64,000 bases of DNA, taken from NCBI GenBank assembly GCA_947069175.1, contig CAMTDV010000009.1:8129163-8193162 (forward strand). The letters are read 5' to 3'. The stretch's first letter is position 1; each line of letters starts with the position of its first letter. A model generated the notes under the pieces. It worked only from the letters and a program-made list of their open reading frames with translations, did no database searches and had not been told where the DNA came from. The stretch comes from Scalesia atractyloides. Lineage: Eukaryota; Streptophyta; Magnoliopsida; Asterales; Asteraceae. Positions 32,784 through 43,790 of this stretch are shown here, in pieces. A program made the position numbers and the translations under genes.

Positions 32784-35700
32784 ATGTGTTTGCAAGACCT
32801 AGAAAAAGTTTGTGAAGAAATAGACCATTTGTGTCTCTCAACAGACAATACTAATAATAATAATAATCATAATCATACCACTCAGTTTGCTGCAAATCAG
32901 ATCAATCTTTCCACTTCTTTCCCTGTAAGTCAATAAAGATTGTTACTTTTTTTGTAGGTTGCAGCTGTAAATTAGCTTTGAATCTGACCAAATTACTTAA
33001 ATTTCTTCATGGGTTTTTTTCTATTTTTGCATATAATCAATAATTCGAACTGGGTTTTGTTTAATTGTAGATCTTTTTTTATTTTTTTTTGCTGTAAGTT
33101 AATAAATATTGTTACTTTCTTATTTTTTATAGTTTGCAGCTGTAAATTAGCTTTGAAATTGACCAAATTAGTTCAATTTCTTTCGTGGGTTTGTTCTTGA
33201 TTTGCATATAATTGATAATTGGAGCTGGGTTTTGTTAAATTTTGGATTTTTTTTAAATTCAATAAAGATTGTAACTTTCTTGATTTTAGAGTTTGTAGCT
33301 GTGAATTATCTTTAAATTTGACCAAATTACTTAAATTTCTTTCATGGGTTTGTACTTGATTTGCATATAGTTGTTAATTCGAGCTGGGTTTTGCTAAATT
33401 TTGGATATTTTTAAGTCAATAAGATTGTTACTTTCTTGATTTATAGAGTTTGCAGGTGTAGATTACCCTTGAGTTTGACCAAATTACTTCAATTTATTTC
33501 ATGGGTTGTTTCTGTTTATGCATATAATCAATAATTCGAACTGGGTTTTGTTTAATTTTGGATATTTTTTAATCTTTTCAGTTCTTTTCCTGTTAAAGAT
33601 TGTTACTTTCTTGATTTTTATACCTTGCAGTTGTAAATTACCCTTGAATTTGACCAAATTACCTCAATTTGTTTCATGGGTTTGTTCTCGATTTGCATAT
33701 AATCGATAATTCGAGCTGGGTTTTGTTAAATTTTGGCTAATTTTATGTTGATAAAGATTGTTACTTTCTTGATTTTAGAGTTTGCAGATGAGAATAACCT
33801 TTGAAATTGACCAAATTACTCCAATTTCTTTCATGGGGTTGTTCTTGATTTGCATATAATTGATAATTCGAGCTCGGTTTTGTTTAATTTTGGATGTTTT
33901 AGTCATTAAAGATTGTTACTTTCTTGTTTTTATAGCTTGCAGATGAGAATTACCTTTAAATTTGACCAAATTACTTCAGTTTCTTTCATGGGTTTTGTTT
34001 AATTTTGTATCTTTTTAATCTTCACATCAGAGTCAGAGTTTGGTACTAATCTTGAAATTAGGTCTTTTGTTCATATCTCCCTTTTTGGTTTGATAAAAAG
34101 TTTGATCTTTGATTGTTAATTGCTATAGAAAGAGTAAGTTGATTTGATTTCAACCTCTTTTTAGAAAATTTCCCCTTTTGGATGAATCATGTCAAAATGC
34201 CCATTTTCCAATGGTGTTCCTCTATAGAATTGTGCAAATCTGAAAGAAAAAGTCAAAAAAAAGTTTGGTTCTTAAACTTTTTTTGGTATCAAATCAATAA
34301 TCAAAATCAGTTAGATGATTAGTTTTTACTAATCTTGTTTCGTTTTGATCAGATGGAGAGCATATGTGAGAATACAGTTGTTTCAGAAGAAAAATATAAC
34401 AACTTCATCCCGATCCTTCGGTCTGGAGAATGGTCTGATATTGGACAGAGACCATACATGGAAGACACTCACATCTGCATCCCAGATCTTGCTAGAAACT
34501 TCAGTAACAAGTTACTTGGTGAAGAAGCCATCTCATTTTATGGGGTATGTAAGTTTCTTCCTCTGATTATTTAAATCCTCTGTTAATTTTTGGTCGTAGC
34601 AATACAAACACCGCTAGAACAATATCCATACACCAGTTACGTGTCATATAGGCGTATAACATAACGAAAAGTGAACAATATCCGCACCGAAAGTACCGAC
34701 CTCAAAAAAGCAAAAAGTGGGTACCGGTACTGGTACCGAAAGTGGTTGGTACGACACAAGGTAAATCGACCCAAAATACCGTGTCGAACCGAAAGTACCG
34801 ATCCCGCAAAACACAGAAAGCAGGTACCGAAAATGGCTCGGTACAGTACCAGTACGATACCGCAACCCGGTACCAAATGCTCATCCCTAATTGTGATAGT
34901 CATATGGGTTGTATGATACGGCAAAAAAAAGTCATACAGGTCGGCTAAATCATACAAGCTGGTATGATGTTTTGACCGACAAAGAAATGACTGATGTTGC
35001 TACTGACAAACCCATATTGCTCTGTACGACCATTTTTTTACCCTGTCATACAGTTTGTCTGATGTGACAGGTGGGCTTGCGTACACTAACGTGGGTGGTG
35101 CAGTGGTGCCTTTTAGCTTTTAACAGCACCCTAATTTCCTCAAATATTTAATAGAAGTATATTTTTTTTTGCTTTTTTTTGGGAAGAATAGGTGTTTGAT
35201 GGGCATGGAGGCGAAGGTGCATCACATTTTGTGCGTGATAATCTGCCAAGAATAATTGTAGATGATGATAGTTTTCCACTGGAACTTGAAAAGGTGGTGA
35301 CGAGGTCGTTTATGGAGACAGATGCTGCGTTTGCCAGGTCATGTGCCGTTGAGTCTGCTCTATCTTCTGGCACAACTGCACTTACTGCCATGATTTTTGG
35401 AAGGTCAGTTCAATTATTTGTTTTTATATTTTATTTATTTATTTATGTGTGGTTGAGTATTTTGTCCCTTAAATGCATCTCAATAATGACAATGACACTA
35501 GAGAAATGTGGTGGGCATATATATGATTATATTTCTCACGAAGTTGATTATAGGGTAAATACAATAAAATGAATTTTAGTATGTTAAAGTCGATGAGTTT
35601 AGTCGGCTACTAGCACACTTGTTACATATTTAACGTTGTAAAGATGTTATTTTTCTTGAGGTGAATAGCATTTCGACGCTTTTGTTGACCCAAAAAAGTA

Positions 35701-36825
35701 CTTTATCAATTTATTTATCGTTTTATATACAAATTTATATCACCTTTAATGATAAAAAAGATTACCCATGTTAGCATTTTTACACATTTAGCATGTCACT
35801 CCATCAAATATTGGCCCATTTATAGGTACTTTAGATAGGTTTAGTGAAAGAATCCACGTCATTCCTTATCTTTGTCCTTATAATTTAACTAAAATCACTA
35901 TTCCATAGATTTATCATCGGCTCATCCTTACGAATATACAGATTGACTTTGATATAAGGATATGGAATGGGATGTGGTGGTTTTTCTAGGTAGTTTTCTT
36001 GAACTTTAAGGTTTGAGCGAGTACAAGGAATGGGACGTGAATGCTAATAGGTAGAAGGACGTTTTCGTGTAAAATATGAAAGTATGAGACTATGATGTTT
36101 TTTTATGGTATTAACTCTTATTAGGATGTCCTTTTAATTGATTTAGAGATTATAATAAATCTTATGTTGACATAAAACATTAAACTAGTATATTATAATT
36201 ATTCTGCTTGTGAACATGGTTTGTTTGGTCACAAGGTTTACAATTACTTATATTCTTTTAACAGATCACTACTTGTGGCAAATGCCGGAGATTGTAGGGC
36301 GGTCCTCTCACGACACGGGCTAGCTTTCGAGATGTCAAAAGACCATAGACCGTGCTACGACAAAGAACGAATCCGTATTGAATCCTTAGGTGGGTTCGTT
36401 GAGGACGGCTACTTGAACGGTCACTAGCCGTGACTCGAGCAATAGGTAACTGGCATATCAAAGGGCTCAAAGAAACAGACGACCACATTGGTCCATTAAG
36501 TGCCGAGCCAGAGCTCAAACTCACCACACTAACCAAAGAAGACGAGTTCTTGATAATCGGAAGCGACGGTATCTGGGACGTGTTTAGGAACCAAAACGCG
36601 GTGGATTTCGTGAGGCGGCGGTTGCAGGATCATAACGATTTGAAAAGGTGTTGCAAGGAGATGGTGGAAGAAGCGATGAAGAGAGGAGCGGATGATAATT
36701 TGACGGTGGTTATTGTGTGTTTTCAGGCGGAACCGCCACCACAAATGGTGGTGCAGAGAGGTAGAGTGAGGCGGAGCATTTCGGCTGAAGGGTTGCTTAA
36801 TCTTAAATTTCATCTTGATGGGTAA
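32784..36825 (+). CDS. Protein phosphatase 2C, four exons, frameshifted in exon 4
   Basis: A Mn/Mg-dependent Ser/Thr phosphatase of the plant PP2C family. It most resembles the Arabidopsis subgroup with PP2C22, PP2C27 and DBP1, judged from memory by the SRSISAEGL-like tail. Exons: 32784-32924, 34353-34544, 35192-35403 and 36265-36825, all with GT/AG borders and matching phases, about 368 residues with the break repaired. Motifs in order: SGEWSDIGQRPYMEDTHICI, VFDGHGGEGA (metal-binding Asp near residue 114), SGTTALTA, VANAGDCRAVLS, GSDGIWDVF (Asp near 283) and GADDNLTVVIV. The Asn-rich first 47 residues precede the domain. At 36423-36424 one base is missing inside the expected LNGQLAVTRA motif and gives an immediate TAG. 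The next motif reads RAIGNW where the family has GD, an Asp-to-Asn change. It is either a recent pseudogene or an assembly error. It is the only nearly intact host gene here. Confidence 0.9.
32928..34015. repeat. Minisatellite in PP2C intron 1, seven copies of about 160 bp
   Basis: Seven repeats mark themselves by AAAGATTGTTACTTTCTTG, near 32937, 33105, 33266, 33421, 33597, 33754 and 33908. Each carries GACCAAATTACTT(C/A)AATTT, TTTCATGGGTTTGTTCTTGA and ATAATTCGAGCTGGGTTTTG. Units differ by 10-20% and small indels. The array begins at the exon 1 splice donor, and copy 2 repeats the donor context (CTGTAAGTTAATAAA). Confidence 0.9.
34600..34895 (-). mobile_element. GTACC-rich element in PP2C intron 2
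   Basis: On the minus strand it starts TTAGGGATGAGCATTTGGTA and is filled with GGTACC, GGTACTTTCGG and GTACTGGTAC. The TAGGGATGAGCA end is a hAT-like MITE end I know from other plant genomes. Several overlapping open frames on both strands follow from the repeat period and are not genes. Related to the repeat split by Copia-B. Confidence 0.6.
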
Positions 36826-38254
36826 AAAAGATTTACTTTTTTGCTCTTTTTATTCAACTGATTTGGAGATGATGATGATGGTGAAAAAATTGTAGTTGTA
36901 AATACATTCATGTGAGGGAATAAACAATTTTAGAGTGGATACTTGTTGTATACTTGTATCTGTAGAGAAGGGAAACAATTTGTATATTCCTAAAACTGTT
37001 ATTTAATCATTCGTGAACTTTTGTTGCCTATAATTTTAAAATACATCTGTAGATTTTTCTTTCCTGGAGTTTTAAAATATGTTGGATAAAAGGATGATAC
37101 CCTAACAAACTTTATTAATAAAATGAATAAATACAAAAGCTGCCTTTGGGCCTCCTTGGAAACTATTTCAACTAGAGGTGCAGAGCAGAAACAGGGTTTT
37201 TTCAAAGTGATTATGGGTATAAAATTGTTTTCGGGTATAGTCAAGAGGGTCAAAACCCGCGAATCACAAAGGGATAGGAACCGTTGAACGCCTTACGGGT
37301 AGGGTTGGTATGTAACTGTGTAGAAAGGAATCGGTTTTTTAATACCTGGTTTCGGGTTTTTTTTTGTGTACCTCTTGAAAAAAGCAATGCTAACAATAGA
37401 TATAAAAGCCTAGGCCCTTAGGAGAGTTCAAAAGGCCTTAGGCCCAATTCAAATAGACATAGTGAAATACAGCCTTGCAAGGCTTAACTCATTAAGATAT
37501 TTATCTAGCAATATTTATACTAACCAATCCCAATAATGATCATAAAGAACATCCAAATAACAAGAAGCAAAGACCATTTCCATCAAGAACAGCAACAATG
37601 CCAACATAAACCCTAATGGAAGCAAACTGTTGGTGCATGAAATAAGAATAATCATGAAGTTCCCATTGCTCAAGATACACATGCCAAGGGGATTTGAACC
37701 CGAGGTTCGTTGGTGCATTGAAAAAGAAATAACCATGAATGAATGGATACACTATAATTCTTCGAACTCGTATCAATCTATGTTCTTGTTTCCCTTAAAT
37801 GATAAGTAAATATGAACCACATTTTCGTTGATGCATGAAATGAGAATAGTCATGGACGAATGTATACTCCATGATGTTCGAACTTGTATCAATCTATGTC
37901 CTTGTTTCCCTTTGGTCTTAACTAAATCCCACTAACCAAAATGACTTGATAACACTAAAATTACCAACAATATGGTAAATGGAGCTTACTTAAATGTAGT
38001 GCCAACGGTTACGAAGGTAGAAGAAAAGCCAATTGGTGTTTTTAAGTGTTGTTTTCCTTTTAAATCTCACTTAATTAAGTCCATTACAAGATTTCTAACA
38101 CCTTGTTTATGCATTTAAAATTTCTTTACTAAATCTTCTAGGGTTTTTTGTTTATCTATATAACAATTAATTTTATGTTTATTTACTTCTAAGAATTTAT
38201 GTTATTTTTTTACATACTTATTGTTTTACATACAAGTATGTTTAGCTTATATAA
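36826..38254. other. PP2C 3' region and intergenic DNA with a 119-bp tandem duplication
   Basis: GGGAATAAACAA near 36917 is a possible PP2C poly(A) signal. At 37709-37793 and 37828-37912 the phrase TTGGTGCATTGAAA...TATCAATCTATGTTCTTGTT is repeated with about 85% identity, and a shorter third copy begins near 37632. There is no credible gene. Confidence 0.6.
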
Positions 38255-38265
38255 TCCACTCTTAC

Positions 38266-38391
38266 CATTAGGGTTGGTGGCCTAATAGGAGAAGTAAAGC
38301 TTCTAGGAGCACCTAAATTGAGGAGGTCGTGGATTCAAGTCCCACAAATAATAAAATTTGCAGTTAAAAAAATAAAATAAAATAAAAAATT
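38266..38391 (+). mobile_element. Short tRNA-derived SINE
   Basis: 126 bp with box A-like GGTTGGTGGCCTAATAGG, box B-like TGGATTCAAGTCCCA and an A-rich tail (AAAATAAAATAAAATAAAAA). It is flanked by a perfect 11-bp target duplication TCCACTCTTAC (38255-38265 and 38392-38402). This is the clearest SINE in the window. Confidence 0.85.
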
Positions 38392-38608
38392 TCCACTCTT
38401 ACTTTACTAAATTATCAAACTTAACAAAAATCTTAATGTTAACTTCTTAACATAAACAACCTTTCGATTTACATAAAAAATTACTTCTCACAAACATTTT
38501 AGGGGTAACAAAATAATGATGTCCATGCCATTAGATCTAGAATTGCCATGAAAGATTTTAAGGAGCTTGTATTGCAGTTTGCATAAAAGTATAGGGTTCT
38601 TCTTTATT

Positions 38609-38963
38609 TGTTCGTGTTGAAGATCGCCCAGAACAAACAAATACGACAAGGATAGGTATGGAAATAGAAACTTTTACATGGTTAATCTCCCGATCTCCTT
38701 AGTTCGTCAAGTTTAATTAGACTTAGTTAGAAACCGCATTGGTAAAGTTAGTACATATAAGTAGTAGGGTTAGATTTGGCTTTATCGTAAAATAAACAAA
38801 GCATGTCAGTTCTTGGCTATGTATAACTAGGCTTCGATGATCATTTGTCTATTACACACGTTCATAAAGAATTATGAACACGAATTGTATCCTTCTCAGT
38901 TGTTTGTTTATACTATTTAGATTTCAATTATCGTTGTTCATCGATCCAATTAACAGGCCTTCA
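38609..38963 (+). repeat. Copia LTR, old family (first copy)
   Basis: Starts near TGTTCGTGTTGAAG and ends GGCCTTCA, just before a primer site. It shares TTCTCAGTTGTTTGTTTAT(A/T), GATTTCAATTATC and AATCTCC(C/T)GAT with the LTR at 54421-54701. No partner LTR was found. Confidence 0.6.
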
Positions 38964-38965
38964 AA

Positions 38966-39133
38966 TAGGTATCAGAGCCTAGGTTGTGAAGAACGATTGT
39001 TTCCTTATGGCAACCCTAATTGTCGGTGAAAATCAAGAACATTACCTTGTAATGCGTAGATTGCGAAATCCCGAAGAAGAACATGACTTGTGGGGTATTG
39101 TTGTAATTAATAGCCAAACCAAAATTGCGTGAG
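38966..39133 (+). pseudogene. Primer site and Gag start of the old Copia remnant
   Basis: TAGGTATCAGAGCC (38966-38979) is a one-base variant of the tRNA-Met primer site. An ATG at 39008 opens a short frame, MATLIVGENQEHYLVMRRLR, ending at TGA near 39131. This looks like the N-terminus of a plant Copia Gag. The rest of the element is missing; 39134-39461 shows nothing else I can support. Confidence 0.55.
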
Positions 39134-39461
39134 TATGAATTTACATAAGGATAAATAAAGAATCAAAAAGTTGGGATCAATAGAAGATGGGAACAAAAAA
39201 CACACAAACAAAGGCAAAAGTGTGGATATAGATTCAAAAAAAAAGTCAACAGCTTCAAAGACCATTACCGATGCAAGATTAAATTTCTTGCAATTTTTTT
39301 ACCGCATCACCCCACTACTCACCGTCTTTCTTTTTTCTCTCTTTTCATTTAATATTTCACTACTCAGAAACATCATTCTCACTTCATAAATGCATGCATT
39401 TAACCAATGATTTTTCTACCAGCTCTTCTCTCTCTTTCCTTCAACTCATCATCAATGTCAC

Positions 39462-39813
39462 CAGGGGCGGACCCACGTATTGTGGGTCGGGGTCCACGGA
39501 CCCCAATGTTTTTAAAAAATCTAGTAGATTCGGTATATTAAATTGTATAAGGACCCCATAAATAGAATTAGGTGGACACCATAGAAAGAAAAGGAAAGCT
39601 GGTGTGGTGGTAAATCCCCTTCTTTTCCAACAAGAGGTCATGGGTTTAATCCTTGGCTAGCGTATTTTTCCTGTTTTTTTTAAATCTAGTTCAAACCTTG
39701 CTATGATCCGACCCGAATGATGGACCGACCTGAAAATTTTAACGTTTTTTTATAAAAATTTTGAACACCGAAAAAAATGGATCCCATTGAAAAAAATCTT
39801 GGGTCCGCCACTG
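39462..39813. mobile_element. hAT-type MITE (CAGGGGCGGA ends)
   Basis: 352 bp running from CAGGGGCGGACCCA to TGGGTCCGCCACTG. Flanks AATGTCAC (39454-39461) and CATGTCAC (39814-39821) match in seven of eight bases, the 8-bp duplication of hAT elements. A tRNA-like stretch inside (about 39597-39660, TGGTGTGGTGGTAAATCCCC ... CATGGGTTTAATCC) resembles a SINE head with boxes A and B. Confidence 0.8.
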
Positions 39814-39989
39814 CATGTCACAAATGCACCAATCAAAAGAAGATTTGATGAAAAAAATAACAAATCTCAAGTTTTAAGAATTAATAAGAAACTCAATCAA
39901 AAGAATATTTGGTGAAAAAGGTATTTTTCCAAAAATAACATCATTGTCAAACAAGATTTTTTGTTTTCTTGCCACAATCAATAACAGGA

Positions 39990-42410
39990 AAAGCTGCTAA
40001 CTTGATTCCTGGGATCTCGATTAATGGGCAAAAAATTAAGAAAGAGGTTTTTTAATTTCTTTAAAGATAGATTTCTCAAACAGAACCCGAATCGTCCTAA
40101 GCTTAGCTGTCGACAATTTTAATGGCATCTCGGATTCAGTCAAAAGGAAGATTGTGGAACCTTTTAACAAGGAGGAGCTCAAGGAGGTGGTATTTTGTCC
40201 TGACAGGCTGAATTTCAAGTTCATCAAACATTTTTGGCACTTGTTCGAAGAAGAATTTATAAAGGTTTTCAATGAATTTTATGAGAACGGTAGATTAAAC
40301 TGCGGTCCTAGGTCATCGTTTATCTCCTTGGTTCCTAAGATTCCTGACCCGGTCAATCTCAACAATTTCTGTCCCATTAATTTGGTGGGGGTCATAAGTA
40401 AAGTCATTCGAAGGTCATGGCTAATCGGATGAGATTGGCTCTGGAGGAAGTGATATCAGACTCGCAGTCTGCTTTTCTGAAGGGTAAGCTTATCCTCGAT
40501 GGGCCTTTAATCATTAAGGAGGTTATTTTTTGGCTGCGTATGACAACTTTCATTGGAACTTTGTGAATTTAATTCTTTTCCAAATGGGTTCCTTTTGAGA
40601 TGGTGCTCATTGGTGTGTGGTATCCTTCATTCTGCTCGATCCTCGGTGTTGTGAATGACACTCCAACTTTTGATTTCCAGTGTGGTAAAGGCATGAGGAA
40701 AGGAGATCCGTTATCTCCATTCCTTTTCTTTGTCATGATGGAAGCGCTCTCATGCATGCTCGATAAGGCTCGGGTCGCGGGGGTTGTGGAAGTTATTCGC
40801 CTTCACAACGATGGACCCACGGTCTCTCACCTTCTATACGCGGATGACGCTATTATCCTTGGAGAGTGGGAGAAAGTAGAGGTGGTTAATGTGGTTAGGA
40901 TTCTACAGTGTTTTCACTTATGTTTATGGCTTAAATTAATATTTCTAAGTTGAACCTTTATGGGATCGGGGTGGATGGGCATGAAACGAAGAATATGGCT
41001 TATGTGGTGGGATGTTAACGTGACGCCCTCTTTTCAAATACCTCGGGTTGATGGTTGGGGCTAACATGAATCGTACTAATAACTCGAAACATGTCTATGA
41101 CATTTTTGAAAGTGGTTCGCAGTCTATCTTCGTTGCCTTCAATTGGTGGGAGAGTTACGATCATAAAATATGTTTTGGAGAGCTTTCCTAACTACTACTT
41201 CTCGTTATATAAGGCTCATAAGAAGGTTGTGAATGATCTTGAATCTCTTATTAGAAGGTTTTTGTGGGGTGGCTCTAGTCATGCAAATAAGATGCACTGA
41301 GTTGCATGGGATAGGGTGACTGACCTCAGAAAGAACGGGGGATTAGGGCTTAGCAAGTTATCAGATGTCAATGTGGCATTGCTTATTAAATGGGGTTGCC
41401 ATTTTAAAACCGAATGAAACCATATCCGGAGGAAAGTTATTAATGCCTTCCACTCGAGTAGGATTATCTGGGAGTGTATTCCGTTCAAATCGTTGTTGGG
41501 GGAGGCTGGTGTGGTATTGCTAAAGTGTTTTCTAAAACACAGGTTAACGGTGCATTTATCTGCAATTGCTTCAGAGGTTTGGTGGGAGATGGAGGAGAAG
41601 TTGCTTTCTGGTTGGATCCTTGGATTGATAACAGGTATAAGTTCCCTCTGTTATTCAATTTAGATGCTTATAAAATGTGCAAGGTCTGTGATAGGATTGG
41701 AGACACGGGATCGGGGAAGCAGCTAATGTGGCAGTGGAAGCGAGACCTTTCGTCGGCGACAGAACTCAACTAGCTCCAGTAGCTTCAATCGATTCTCCTA
41801 GGCGTAAGACTCAATACCTCACCCGATTGATGGCGATCAGAGGTGGGTCAGACAACGATTTTCGGTCAGAAGTATGCGGAGGTTACTTCAATTTGGAGCC
41901 AATGTTAGCAATAGGTTCGTTATCATTGAAGCAAGTGGGTGCCTTTAAAGTGCAAGATTTTTGTGTGGATGGCAGAGATGGCAAAATTTTGACAGGTGGA
42001 GTTAAAGAAAAGAAATATCCAGATTGAAGACTTTTCATGCCCTTTATGTAGCGGTGGTCAGAAATCAGTTGATCACGTGTTCACTTCCTGTATGGTTGCG
42101 ACGATCCTTTGGCAGCATATCTCCAGGTGGTGCAAGGTCTCTAACATCTTTGCGTTCTCGTTTAAAGATCTTTTGGAGCTTCATGAGACGATGGGGCTTT
42201 CGGCTCATGCCAAGGAGGCGTTTCATGGTATCATTATGATCGGTTGTTGGACTATACTGAAAGCTAGGAACGAATTCAAGTTTGAAGGCAAGCCGATTAA
42301 AATTGAGAATATCATCAGCCAAGTCAAAGCGGTTGGTTTTTGTGGTTCTCATCAAGATCTATGTTCAAGGATATTACTTGGGATAATTGGTGTAAATTTG
42401 TAATTATGTA
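39990..42410 (+). pseudogene. LINE (L1-type), 5'-truncated and frameshifted
   Basis: A non-LTR reverse transcriptase remnant. 40154-40432 encodes FNKEELKEVVFCPDRLNFKF and VNLNNFCPINLVGVISKVI, the start of the LINE RT. CGKGMRKGDPLSPFLFFVMM and LLYADDAIILGEWEK (YADD at about 40836-40847) follow in 40600-40953. 41091-41300 encodes SSLPSIGGRVTIIKYVLES and the RRFLWGG motif. At 41996-42403 comes the zinc-binding zf-RVT region, CPLCSGGQKSVDHVFTSC. Several frame changes and a TGA near 41300 break it. The endonuclease part is absent. An 80-bp 3' tail without a clear poly(A) follows. Confidence 0.9.
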
Positions 42411-42686
42411 GTTGCTTGTGTTTTGTTTGGTTGACTGTTTTTGGTCGGTCCGTTGTTTTAATGAGTAGGGGAATGTTCATGCATGTGTGTGTCATCCCAC
42501 CGAAATAAAGTAGACAAGATCAATGGCCACTAAACCCATGAACACTAAGGTGCAGTTTGTTTTTTAAGAGGTAGAATGTCTCGAGTCTGCGGACCACATT
42601 TACTGGCATCTATAGAAGAAGAGGTGGACCAAACCACCTCTGGAGTTTGCAAGAAGAAGGTTGTTTTCTTTTTACCGTATGTAGAT
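42411..42686. other. Flank of the LARD, possibly half of a MITE
   Basis: AAGGTGCAGTTTGTTTTTTA near 42550 and GAATGTCTCGAGTCTGCGGA resemble, inverted, sequence past the right LTR (about 53490-53580, AACAAACAATTTGCAGATGG). The LARD may have inserted into a MITE here. Weak evidence. Confidence 0.3.
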
Positions 42687-43776
42687 TGATGACCTGTCGT
42701 TGGGCTCATGCAAAAACCTAAATAACCTAGCTAGCTAGAGTAAGTAGGGTATCGAATCCACGAAGAGCATGTGGTCAGTATAACTGGCTTTGTTTGACTT
42801 ATCTATCATAGAACTAATTAAATTACCTAAGAAAGGAAAAGTATTTTTATAAATTGGTTAATTACAAAGAACATAAACTGAATTAACTAAATAGAATGAG
42901 AAAAGAGTGACCACTCCGGGTTTCAGGATCTATAATTACTAATAACCTAGTTCCTTGTCATATTGGTTACTATTGTTTAAACGATAACTCTGTCACAATT
43001 ACCAATTATTCATACAATCAATTCAATATCAATTGTCACATATAGAATCAGGCATGCATAAACAATTGTTCAACCAACAAAGCATATTTGGATTCAAAGT
43101 AATTATATTATCAGTCTGTCACACAGGATTCGTCTGTCACACGAACTATATAAAAACGTAGGTAAAAACCGTCTGTCACACGGTTACAAATCCAAACTCA
43201 ATACAAACAAAAACTAAATTAAAAGTGTTTTACAAGAAACGTCACCTGGAGCGTCAACCAAAGGATTAGCCGAGCATGGTCTTCGTTAGATCTTCAATTC
43301 TAATGTAGAAGGCCATTAGGATTGATCAAGAGATGATTGGTAGCTTCTGATTTCGTCCTTGAATGCTCTCGAATGGCTCGGGGCTGAATAGAATGCTAGG
43401 GTTTAAAAAATAGAAGATATCTCAAAATCCCTCTCTTTCCCGTTTTTGTATTCGCTGCTGTTGTATCACCATCCGGCCGTGTCTCTAGACCAAAAGTAAC
43501 TTCATATTTGGATACATCTCGTCGAGAAATCCAATTTTCATATATTATGGGTCCCGTAACTCATTTTCTAGCTCGAGATATGCTCGTTTTACTAATTGGC
43601 TCTTTTCGGTTAACCCGTTTTGCGTCCCGGTGGTCCGTAAAGCCCCCAAATAGCTCCTTAAACCTAATTAAACCTCCAAAACATATTTTTAATTAAAAGT
43701 AGGCTATCCGGAATTAAAACCTATGTAAAAACATCAAGTTACACAAATACGAACACCGGTTTTCAACCACGCATCA
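42687..43776 (-). repeat. LARD 3' LTR
   Basis: Plus-strand ends TGATGACC..CACGCATCA; on the minus strand it runs TGATGCGTGG to GGTCATCA. It is almost identical to 52269-53359, differing by scattered substitutions and short indels, so the element is fairly young. A run of TCTGTCACAC(A/G) repeats lies near 43120-43190. Confidence 0.9.
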
Positions 43777-43790
43777 CATCCCCACACTTG
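43777..43790 (-). other. LARD polypurine tract
   Basis: CAAGTGTGGGGATG on the minus strand, directly next to the 3' LTR, as in Tat/Athila elements. Two more copies of the phrase CATCCCCACACTTG occur near 44960 and 45045. Confidence 0.8.

Noticed and set aside
34637..34957. Several overlapping open frames on both strands
   Set aside because: They follow from the period of the GTACC repeat in PP2C intron 2; compositions are Arg/Tyr-rich and no domain is seen.
36258..36813. Minus-strand frames opposite PP2C exon 4
   Set aside because: Shadows of the coding exon.
37515..37776. Minus-strand frames of 73-78 codons
   Set aside because: They fall in the duplicated region past PP2C and share no motif with known proteins.
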